Shown piece after piece: positions 55,301-62,909 of a DNA stretch of 64,000 bases (position 1 is its first letter; each line of letters starts with the position of its first letter). This DNA comes from Meloidogyne chitwoodi (Eukaryota; Nematoda; Chromadorea; Rhabditida; Meloidogynidae): NCBI GenBank assembly GCA_015183035.1, contig JACZZP010000010.1, positions 1,550,001 through 1,614,000 of the forward strand. Reading direction: 5' to 3'. The notes below the pieces were generated by a model. It worked only from the letters and a program-made list of their open reading frames with translations. It was not told where the DNA came from and made no database searches. The position numbers and the translations under genes were made by a program.

Positions 55301-58300
55301 TGCTAGATATATATTTGTCGCAGTAGATCACTTCTCTAAATATGTAATCGCGGTGCCTATTCCAAATAAGTCAGCTGAATCCATTTCAAAAGCACTAGTA
55401 GAAAATATAATACTTATATATGGAGCACCTAAAAGAGTCCATTCAGATAGGGGAAAAGAATTCCTAAATTCAATTTTAAGAGAAATAACAGATACATTAA
55501 AAATAAAACAGACATTTACGGCAGGGTACGACCCCAATGCAAATGGACTAGTGGAAAGAATCAATCAAATAATCCTAGGAATGTTAAAAAGATCCACGGC
55601 GTCAAATTGGACCTGGCATGAAAGACTTCCTTACCTTATTTTTGCATATAATACAACACCAAGCGAAACTACAGGATTTTCGCCTTATAATCTGATTCTA
55701 GGAAAGCCACCAAATTTACCTTTTGAAGAAATGACACTTGAAGTAAATCCGCTCTACACTATAGACGATGAAACTTACATCCAGCTTTTTAGGGAAAATT
55801 TGCTCCAATTAATCGAAAAGGCAAAACAAAATTCTGAAAAAGCACAAAGTAAAAGCAAAAATTGGTATGACACTCAACCAAAAGTTACTGCGAATAAATT
55901 TAAGACAGGCGATAGAGTCATGGTTATATTTCCAGGGAAAAATAGCAGAAATCCCCACAAAAAGCTGATGTGGAACCATTTTGGCCCTTATAAAATAATT
56001 TCGCTTGACGAATCATCAGCGACTCTACTCCCAGTCGATAAGAGCGCAGAAAAAATAAGAGTGCCACTGGAACGCTTAATTAGAGTGCCACCAGGCGTTC
56101 CGGATGTTTCAACTTTACCGCAAGGAAAAAATCCCTTTAAAAATATTTTAATGGCTATAACACTTGAAAAGCTTGAAAAAATTAACAAAAACAGAAAAAT
56201 AAAAGAAAAAGGGAAAAATAAAGAAAATGAAGTCCAAGAAAATATATTTTTAATTAATTTTAAATTTATAGATGAAAACATGGATTTCGACGAGCCAGAA
56301 CTTTCTTGGACAAAAGTTTGGAAAAGCAACGAGAATACATTGAAAGTTGGTGACCTTGACCCAGCACTAAATAAAAATTCTGGGATCGGAGCTCGATGCG
56401 TTGATACTGCCTTAAAAATTTTATTAACAAATTTTCTTCTGAAAAGTAGTGAAATTAAAGCAACAACAGCAGCAAGGGATATATTAAATAAAATATTAGA
56501 TTCAATTCCGGGGACGGAATTAATTAAATATGTGGAGGAGAGAGGCGACACCGTAAAAAGTGGGCTATTTCCAAAAGAGGACCAAATTGAAGACGCAATT
56601 TCAACTTGGATTGAATACAGCAAAGAAGCAAAACAATCCTTAATTTTGACTAAATTCGGAAAAATTGAAATTGAAGTACCTGAAGCTTTAGAAAGAATGG
56701 TAGAGTCTGAAAAAAGAGGTTGGAAGAAAGTATTCGAAATTGGAGATAAAAAGATTGAAAAAATAAGAGCTACAGCTATCCACAAAGCCAAACACCTAGT
56801 TCATCACCAGCGTGTATTTTTGGGTGATAGCAGCGCTAATCAATTGTCAAAAATATTCCAACCGTCTTATTTTCTGGGAAAAGAAGAAGGTTTATTAAAT
56901 GAAGTGATTCGCAAATTTAGCGAGACTGTTTTAGCTTCGGAGGTTGAATATGTAATTGTAATGGTGGGAAGAGACGCTCTACTAGGCGGAGAAACGGTCG
57001 AACAATTTATGGAAGAGACTAGGCGCCTTAAGCAACTCTTAGATCGCTTTACTCACATCCACATTATTTGGCTTCCTCCACCTTATATTAGACAACGGAA
57101 TAGCGAGTACGAAGAATTAATTCCCAAATTAGCTTCATTCTTAAAAGAAGAAGAATCTGAAAATTATGAATATATTACAACCACAAATAATGGGAGAAGT
57201 TTTCTGGAACTGACTCGTTTTGGAAATTCTTTTAATGCAGCAATGGTGGAAGCTGATGGAAAATTAAAACAACAAGGAATTGAAGTAATGAAAGCTTGGT
57301 TAGTGACTCAAGTGCCTTCTTTTCCGGGAGACCAAGAACTAGGCGTTCGCACGGTCCGCTCAAAAGTTGTAGTTGTTGAAAGAAGAGGAAGGGACTACTT
57401 TCGAGGGCGAGGTCTAGGCGACCAGACCCATCGACGTCATGACAATAGAAACTACCGGGGGCGAGGTCTAGGCGACCGAGCTCACCGCTCGTCTGTTTTC
57501 GAAAGAATTCGTCGTTCGCCTTATCGTCATAATAACAGCAGCAGTAGAAGCCGTAGTCGTTTTGAAGAGAATCGCCGTGATCGTACTTGACCTACCACCA
57601 CCTTTGAAACAGCCGGATTGCATAAAAGACGATGGGACTCGTCTTCTCAGAGGGTGAAGATGTGACAATATTATATTTTTAGATAATGACCTTTTTAATG
57701 TTGACTAAATTAAGTTTTTTAAATATGTCCCTTTTGTCCAATTCCCGCTTTATTTTATTTATAAGGAAAAAATCTCTTCCCATATTAGTTAGTTGTAGTA
57801 TTAAGTCCCTGTTTTTAAGCAGCATATTATTGTTGGCTTGTAATTTAATTGATTGGAATAAAAAAGAGGATTGAGACTTAATATAATTTAATAATTATTT
57901 GAGACTTTATTTTAATTATTGGAAAGAAGAAATAATTCAAAAATTAAATAAATTATTCTCTCACGTCCTCCATTTCATAATTCGATACATCATGAATCAA
58001 AGCATCATCTTCTTTTTTATCCTCTTCAGAATTTTCGTTTGCTTTCTCAACAATAGACTAAAAATAAATATTTAAATAATTAAACTTTTATACCTTAATG
58101 ACGACATCTAATGAATTTTTTTGATTAGAGCCTGATAACTTTTTTGGCGCTTGTTTAGTTTTTTTGGGAGTTGGCATTTTACATCCGGCCGAAGATAAAC
58201 TATTATTACTCTTAGTCACAGATTTACGTCGACGAGCCTCCGTTGCTTCTTTTTTTTTCCTTTGTTCAACTATGAAAGCTTTTAGCTCTTCTATCTCAGA

Positions 58301-58550
58301 AGAGGTAATCGATACTATATAATTAAATGTTTAATAATTAATAATTACCCACCTTCAATTTTCTGCAACTCTTCATGATCTTCTGATTCATTATCTTAAA
58401 ATTTTATAACTTGAAAATATATTTAATTACCATATTTTTGCGTTTCATCCTCTACAGAAATTGGTTTCTTTCCAATACCTTTAAATTTAAGATAATTAGT
58501 AATTTTATCAATTTTAGCCTACCATTTTTATATGTTGATTTTGGTTCCAT
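49397..58550 (-). CDS. Unknown multi-exon gene split by the gypsy element
   Basis: Starts at ATG 58550 with small exons of acidic and basic residues (EELKAFIVEQRKKKEA..., CKMPTPKKTKQ). It is open up to the insertion at 57966, resumes in frame at 50604 (removing the retrotransposon and one TCCT keeps the reading), and continues through 50482-50248 (HARFILPEALLNRAQVL, FQCATC). Short exons near 50209-50160, 50117-50022, 49847-49768, 49718 and 49520 end at TAA 49397-49399. Three CxxC pairs suggest zinc binding. It resembles no Maverick gene I know and may be captured host cargo. Exon order is by eye. A TATA box (minus GAGTATAAAA, about 58661-58670) lies upstream. Confidence 0.45.
50605..50909 (+). 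repeat. 5' LTR
   Basis: 305 bp, TGTGACAATATT...TTCTCTCACG, matching the copy at 57661-57965 throughout by eye. It should contain the promoter and poly(A) site. Confidence 0.95.
50910..51182 (+). promoter_or_regulatory. Retrotransposon leader with six CTAGGCG motifs
   Basis: The PBS-like TGGCGCTCCTG is followed by CTAGGCG at about 50998, 51029, 51060, 51083, 51124 and 51170, in paired contexts (CCCTAGGCGGGC and TCCTAGGCGGAT, twice each). The spacing and conservation suggest an RNA element, for example for packaging or dimerisation. The role is inference. Confidence 0.6.
51183..57590 (+). CDS. Gag-Pol polyprotein with extra C-terminal SGNH-like domain
   Basis: One 2,135-residue frame. Gag comes first, with a CCHC zinc knuckle (CFSCGKPGHFARDC, about residue 335). 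Aspartic protease motif MLDGGAQIS is near 473 (Gly in place of the usual Thr of DTG). Reverse transcriptase has YIDDILVAS near 909, and RNase H MLTDASKTG near 1062. Integrase has an HHCC finger (about 1295-1340) and a D-D-35-E core with Asp about 1363, Asp about 1421 and Glu about 1459, giving the gypsy order RT-RH-INT. Beyond integrase lies a domain with FLGDSSANQ (about 1880), VMVGRDALL (about 1927) and IWLPPPY (about 1961), resembling SGNH/GDSL hydrolases. An Arg/Gly/Ser-rich tail follows. Gag and Pol are in one frame with no recoding site. Confidence 0.92.
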   Translation: MIIRSPVVTRQRTKEIENRQNLGGQNNNQNITEMNTNANDILLDEGEMNVTLNMTEQEQNQLLAGRNNNGENEFLQYIQTPNGQAYQQQTRTQSPPQIAQVLNAQNIGQGQTTDFAGFMHSFDRMTLSWALDKINDLKGQESVDQIRTFFKKFDSITEGISDVVRLKSLEAKISGRAERAFNTALGNSPFIYASVRREMLRILETTDTKEICAFDELMSGIKRRENENIDSLANRIASLVKRAYPGMTNNMLDEYSIKHLIRSIGDSNLALNLEIARQEGMSLDSFVSLAARAESTQKATRHNNFQKNYYNEPKNVPQQFQMNKSNFVTQNERNCFSCGKPGHFARDCYSKRTYQSRANEYVTGATGANKINLYNKNTYNGENKGTNFWRGNNQQPRAFPPSNNQLKNGCITIQDEIPHNLVNSCGINISEINDELKKIPEKEIEKVEIIKNSVGPVMSINVQVKGLPATGMLDGGAQISLVSSSFLLKMLKENEIELKSIGFSRTKAKISDVNGKKLECHGIVELEIKRENLKEIKSCFHITDAPFGYDLLFGTNSLGDLGFKLLDVPNNALIDFRHKEGDQNSNAIRVIYKTRIQALSVKNIEVSIGKEWEGKEIVLHSEDKENECGVRIEPSIGKGEKGKNFACVFNNSCVPIELDENKIIGTVESANNCQNALEFSLSANIKETWKYIGKDNKSRRNEIKEILKQNTGPLGGKEEDDLEKVIGDFNQIFALDDNELTQTNLLEHRIETENAHPIRARCRPIPYAYREKVALMIQDYLERGIIQGSNSPWASPIVIVPKKDGSLRMCIDFRGLNSVTTKDSYPLPNIDNILLTLGGKKIFSCLDFLSGYWQIKMEPQSIEKTAFVTEFGLHEFVVLPFGLCNAVATFQRFMTKLFEDVVNKFVFIYIDDILVASESWEEHLEHLKIIFQRINDAGLKLKITKCKFACTEIPFLGHILTREGIKKDVDKTKAVSNCAIPKTKKQLHSLLGFLSYYRKFIHGFSTLAAPLFKMLGKDINFKIGETEKTAIELLREKLLENAILYFPDFKEATNNPKRRFIMLTDASKTGLAAVLCQADKESNVRPIFFASRQCNKHESRYCATELEALAIRFGCKKFFQFIAHIPTRVLTDHRALVSMFKSKKETGNTRVDKWLLELNSRFTLQVEYNPGKQNIVADFLSRAPTWKNSKIPEMDVPEEEEIAFIGQLAQLDFVEKEIDKREEWVEMTKESEFKFLYEFLEKRIWPADSKEKSKVINKCSDFTVIEGLLYKYENDGRMRLFAPQAFRDKLLNESHSGKCAGHLSGRKIYKQLEQKYFWPNMQSECLNTALKCRICAHARNPKSNEPPMKIVKTSEPFELICVDILDVGPSNASARYIFVAVDHFSKYVIAVPIPNKSAESISKALVENIILIYGAPKRVHSDRGKEFLNSILREITDTLKIKQTFTAGYDPNANGLVERINQIILGMLKRSTASNWTWHERLPYLIFAYNTTPSETTGFSPYNLILGKPPNLPFEEMTLEVNPLYTIDDETYIQLFRENLLQLIEKAKQNSEKAQSKSKNWYDTQPKVTANKFKTGDRVMVIFPGKNSRNPHKKLMWNHFGPYKIISLDESSATLLPVDKSAEKIRVPLERLIRVPPGVPDVSTLPQGKNPFKNILMAITLEKLEKINKNRKIKEKGKNKENEVQENIFLINFKFIDENMDFDEPELSWTKVWKSNENTLKVGDLDPALNKNSGIGARCVDTALKILLTNFLLKSSEIKATTAARDILNKILDSIPGTELIKYVEERGDTVKSGLFPKEDQIEDAISTWIEYSKEAKQSLILTKFGKIEIEVPEALERMVESEKRGWKKVFEIGDKKIEKIRATAIHKAKHLVHHQRVFLGDSSANQLSKIFQPSYFLGKEEGLLNEVIRKFSETVLASEVEYVIVMVGRDALLGGETVEQFMEETRRLKQLLDRFTHIHIIWLPPPYIRQRNSEYEELIPKLASFLKEEESENYEYITTTNNGRSFLELTRFGNSFNAAMVEADGKLKQQGIEVMKAWLVTQVPSFPGDQELGVRTVRSKVVVVERRGRDYFRGRGLGDQTHRRHDNRNYRGRGLGDRAHRSSVFERIRRSPYRHNNSSSRSRSRFEENRRDRT
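57661..57965 (+). repeat. 3' LTR
   Basis: 305-bp copy of the 5' LTR; no difference was noticed. It is followed by the TCCT target duplication, after which the interrupted minus-strand Maverick gene resumes. Confidence 0.95.
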
Positions 58551-58686
58551 TATGTTAATATGTTTAAATAATATAATTAAATAAAAAAATATTTGGAACG
58601 TTAGGATTGAAGGAAAATTAGAAAAATTAATTGAATGATTTTATTTTTGGATTAGGCTCCTTTTATACTCCAAGAATTTCCCAAAT

Positions 58687-59015
58687 ATAGTTTTTTTATT
58701 ATGTATTTTAATCTATTTTTGTACATATAATTATACAAAACTTGTTTTTTGGAAAACGATTTTCTTTTGTTTGCTCAATTATAATTTTTTTATTATGTAT
58801 TTTAATCTATTTTTGTACATATAATTATACAAAACTTGTTTTTTGGAAAACGATTTTCTTTTGTTTGCTCAATTATAATTTTTTTATTATGTATTTTAAT
58901 CTATTTTTGTACATATAATTACCAAATTGTTTTTTTTATCGATTTCCCTTTTGTTTGCACAATTATAATTTTTTATTATGTATTTTATTCTATTTTTGTA
59001 CATATAATTGCACAA
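58687..59015. repeat. 94-bp tandem repeat
   Basis: About 3.5 copies of a unit containing AATCTATTTTTGTACATATAAT and GGAAAACGATTTTCTTTTG. Starts of the shared word fall at about 58711, 58805 and 58899, then a shorter last unit near 58988. It lies upstream of the split minus-strand gene. Confidence 0.7.
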
Positions 59016-60246
59016 AAATTTTTTTTAAGGTTGTCTATATATAGCCAAGTTTAATTTTTTGAGTATATTTTTAGAAAAATTTTTGATGTAAATATCATTA
59101 TTTTAAAAATAAAAACATATTTTTAATTATTGTTAATATTTGGCATTATTGGCCAATTATTTTTTTAAACAATTAATTTTATTTTTTTTATAAAACTAGA
59201 TTTAAATGACCGATTTCGCAATATATATATAAGAAAAATTTAATTTATTTTATCATTTTTATATTCTAAAATTTATTTGCAGGCAAGTTCGTGTTAATGG
59301 CATTTATTACTATGCTTTATATTTTTTATAATCAATATTATAATTATTATATTGTTTTTTAATGATTATTATTAAATTAATTAATAATAAATTTGATTTG
59401 AATTAAATATTTTTTATTATTTTCTAAATCGATTTATTATTTTATTATTTGATATTTTAAGTAATTTTTAATTGTTTTAATTTTAATTGAATTATAATAT
59501 AAAATTTAATTTAAATATTTAATCGATTTCATTTTTATAATTAAAAATATGCCTTCACACTATTTTTTTAAATTTTCTAAAAATTTTATAAATATTTATT
59601 TGTTTTACAAGGTTTTAATAAATTTATAAAAATTTATTTATTATTGTAGAATTAATTATTTTATATTTTTTCAAATAAAATTCCATTAATAGAGGAACTA
59701 ATTGAGATATAAGAAATTTTTCAATATATTTTATAAATCTGTTATAAATATAATTTTTTTATTTTTGATCAAAAATATTAATGTTTAAATAATTATTTAT
59801 TTTTCTAATTTTTCAAATAAAATTTTATTAATAAAGAATTGGGAATAATTGTGTAAAAGAAATTTTTCAATAAATTTTATAAATCTGTTATAAATATAAC
59901 TTTTTCATTCTTGATAAAAAATATTAATGTATAAAATAATTATATATTTTTATTTTTTCAAATAAAATTTTATTAATAAAGAATTGCGAATAATTGAGAT
60001 ATAAGAAATTTTTCAATAAATTTTATAAATCTGAAATTAATATAACTTTTCACTTTAGTTCAAAAATATTTTATTTCCTTTTTTTAATTTTTAATACTTA
60101 TAATTAATAAAAAATGGTTACTAACACTATTTATTCAATTTAATTTAATAATTAAATGTTGAAAAAATTTTTTCTAAAATAATTTTTACTTAAAATATTT
60201 AAAATAATTCTCATAATTTTTTATCACATTTTTATTTCTTTTATGC
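59016..60246. repeat. AT-rich region with about 150-bp diverged tandem repeats
   Basis: No gene is seen. Between about 59660 and 60075 roughly three copies of a 150-bp unit occur, marked by TTTTTCAAATAAAATT...AGAAATTTTTCAATA...TTTTATAAATCTG. Confidence 0.55.
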
Positions 60247-61040
60247 TTAATAATTATTTGCTGGATCATAATGAGCAGACTCATCTTCTTCATCGTCACT
60301 TGATTCAGGTATTATCTTACTAAAAAATAATTGTTAACATTATATTTTTTTAAATAAATTTACCGTTTTCGATTTCCAGCATTCTCAACCTCTAATATTC
60401 GGTCCAATGCTTTGTCAAGTTCTTTTTTTTAATATTGATTTTTTCTTGCTAAATTTAAATATATATTATTTACTTTCAATAATTTTTTATTTACCTCCTC
60501 TTTTATTATTTTAATTATATTTTGATTTTCTCTTAATTCTGTTTCATTTTCAATAAATTTTTCTTTACAATTTAATAGTTCTTGATCCTAAAAATTTTTA
60601 CATATATTTATTAAAAAAATTTATTGAATTAATTTTTATACAATTTCCATCGCTGAGAATTTAATAAATTTGGTATCATTCGAAAGAGCTTAAAGAGCTG
60701 AATCGAATGAGCTTTAAAATTCAAAAATTTATGGGTCTGTTTTTGAGAAAAAAATTTTTGAAAATAGAAGGAGTAAAAATTTACCCTAATGTTTATAAAA
60801 ATTTTTTAAAATTTTACCTTTTCTTCTAATTTTTTATTTAGAAGTTCATAATTTGTACGCTCCCATTTGAGGTTATTCTCGTTGACGAAATTCTTCCATT
60901 TTTCATTCATGAATTGCTTCACTTTTTCTTCATATTTTTTTTTATTTAATTAATTCTTCAGAAAGTTGATGTATTTGCTCTTCTTTTTCATTAATTAGTC
61001 TTACAATTTGTTGTGTAGTAATAATATTTGAAACAGACAT
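60247..61040 (-). pseudogene. Coiled-coil protein gene in Maverick 3
   Basis: ATG at 61040 opens a heptad-like, Glu/Lys-rich frame (RLINEKEEQIHQLSEELIK). A stop in an A-run near 60944 is followed by more coiled coil in a shifted frame (NEKWKNFVNENNLKWER), then exons near 60585-60500 and 60410-60360. It ends at 60247 after an acidic ESSDDEEDE stretch. Either a short intron or a frame break lies near 60940. Function unknown. An intron-like gap at about 60650-60770 holds a copy of the GAAAGAGCT repeat. Confidence 0.45.
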
Positions 61041-62678
61041 TATTATTAATAATAAATTATTTTTTATATTTTTTTAGCTAGAATTAAAAAATTAATCAAA
61101 CATTCACAAGATACAGGATCCTGAACATATAAATATAATGGGGGTGAATAAATTTTTTAAATTGAAAAAATTTTTTGTGCTTTTAAATTATACTGAATTG
61201 GTACCATTCGAAAGAGCTCGAAAAGCTGAATCGAATGAGCTATGAAATTCAAAAATCTAATGACTAGATTTCGAGAACCAGGTCCATGAACATTGAAATA
61301 TATTGGTAGTAAATATATTTTTAAAATTGAAGTATTTGAAAGAGCTCGAAAAGCTGAATCTTATATACTACACAATTCTTTTGTTATTTTATTGAGATAA
61401 AATTTTTATTTTTTTATTTATTTATTTCTTGTTTTTACAGACTTTTTTAATTTTGTACCAATTTTTAATGTATATATTATTTACCTTTGCACTGTTTTTG
61501 TTTACGTTTTTTTTATTATTTTTTTATTTTTATTATAAACATTTATTATTATTTTACGCAACATTGCCTTTTTAGTGTATTGTTTCATGTTTTTTAATTA
61601 TTTTTTTCTTTTAATTATAACCATTATTTATTTTATTCAACCTTTATTTTATTTTTATTTCTTTATTGTTTAACATTTTTTTCTTCCATTAATTTTTAAC
61701 TACGTGTTTTTTATTTGTTTTATTTTATAGACCTTTTTTATTTGTTTGTTTAATTATAGACCTTTTTTATTTTTGCGATTTTTTATTATTTACACTTTGT
61801 TCACATGTTTTTTCCTCTTAATTAATTTTTTTGTGTTTCTTTTATTATTTTTAATTATTTATTTATTTTTAAATAATATTTATATTTTTTTAATAATTTT
61901 TAAATTAAAAAAATAATTTTTTATTATTTTTTAATTAATTTATTGTTTCAAAATAATTTTTAATATTTTTTTAATAATTTTTATTAATTTTTTATTCATT
62001 TTATTTTAAATAATTTTTACTATTTTTAAATTACTTTTTAATAATTTTTAATATTTTTTAAATTAATTTTTATTTAAAAAATAATTTTTAATATTTACAC
62101 TTTATTATTAATTAATTTTAATTATTATATCCTTTTCTTTCCAAGTGCCAAAAGACTATTACAGTATAGTGGAAAAATAAACGTGTACTTCTCCTAACGC
62201 CAAAAATTCAAGAGAGGAAAAGACAAGAGCGAATTCTCTTTGTGGACAGGTAGGACATCAACTGTTTATTTACTTTATTTTTATTTAAAAAATAATTTAT
62301 ATATTTATTTAATTAATTTTTATTTAAAAAATAATTTTAAATATTTTTTAAATTAATTTTTATTTAAAAAATAAATTTTAATATTTTTTTAATTAAATTT
62401 ATTTAAAAAATAATTTTAAATATTTTTTAATTTAATTTTTATTTAAAAAATATATTTTAATATTTTTTTAATTAAATTTATTTAAAAAATAATTTTAAAT
62501 ATTTTTTCAATTAATTTTTTAATAATTTTAAATATTTTTTTATTTAATTTTACAATTTTTTCATAAATTTTTATTTCCCAATAATTTACTAAAATTTTTA
62601 CGTTTTTTTTAGTACATTTTTCTTTCATTTTTTTTAAGGTAAAAAACCTGTTTTTAATTATTGTAAAAATGTTTTTTA
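61041..62678. other. AT-rich right subterminal region of Maverick 3
   Basis: No gene is recognised. GAAAGAGCTCGAAAAGCTGAATC-type repeats occur near 61211 and 61331 (a diverged copy is near 60681). Long TTTTTAATATTTTTTAAATT homopolymer-like tracts fill 61900-62560. Confidence 0.5.
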
Positions 62679-62720
62679 AAAAATAATTGAGGTAAAAGTA
62701 GTGTATATACTACTCATTAG

Positions 62721-62909
62721 GTATTGGCTTCCATTTGATTTTGCCGCTTTTCTCTTCCAAAATGTTCGAGCCCTTTTCAAGGTCAGACGTTTTGATGATT
62801 TTTCACACGAAATCTCCAATAGGTCTTGGTTTCCCTTTGATTTTGCCGTTTTTCCCTTCCAATATGTCCGAAACCTTTTCAAGGTCAGGCGACATTTTGG
62901 TGAGGTTTA
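62721..62909. repeat. Two diverged 68-bp direct repeats beside the satellite
   Basis: 62724-62795 and 62826-62893 share TTTGATTTTGCCG...CTTTTCAAGGTCAG. Before Maverick 3 inserted this sequence was continuous with 41752. Confidence 0.55.

Larger units (their letters stand above)
50605..57965 (+). mobile_element. Gypsy-type (Ty3-like) LTR retrotransposon
   Basis: Two 305-bp LTRs (50605-50909 and 57661-57965) appear identical base for base. The element is flanked by TCCT at 50601-50604 and 57966-57969. A primer-binding-site-like TGGCGCTCCTG follows the left LTR at 50910, and a purine run AGAGGGTGAAGA precedes the right LTR. The single ORF 51183-57590 fills the interior. Identical LTRs and an unbroken 2,135-codon frame imply a very recent, possibly still active, insertion. 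The LTR begins TGTGAC and ends CTCACG, with CG in place of the usual CA. Confidence 0.95.
41759..62714 (-). mobile_element. Complete Maverick/Polinton copy 3 with TIRs and 6-bp duplication
   Basis: The left end begins AGTAGTATATACACTACTTT at 41759. The right end is its inverse, finishing at 62714. CATTAG flanks both sides (41753-41758 and 62715-62720). About 36 bp of TIR are clearly conserved, then both arms become AT-rich and diverge. The 20,956-bp insertion contains 7,361 bp of a later LTR retrotransposon. Genes on the minus strand include a split unknown gene, polymerase N-terminus fused to minor capsid, small virion protein, major capsid, protease, a membrane protein, a PAZ-like protein and a secreted glycoprotein-like protein. 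No integrase, packaging ATPase or polymerase catalytic domain remains. Confidence 0.9.

Noticed and set aside
55988..56791. 267-residue minus-strand ORF in the gypsy element
   Set aside because: Antisense shadow of the Gag-Pol frame; hydrophobic bias arises from the complement of Lys/Glu codons.
35008..62714. A packaging ATPase (P-loop) gene in the Mavericks
   Set aside because: I looked for a GxxGxGK(S/T)-type motif in the Maverick genes and found none in a Maverick context, so none is annotated.
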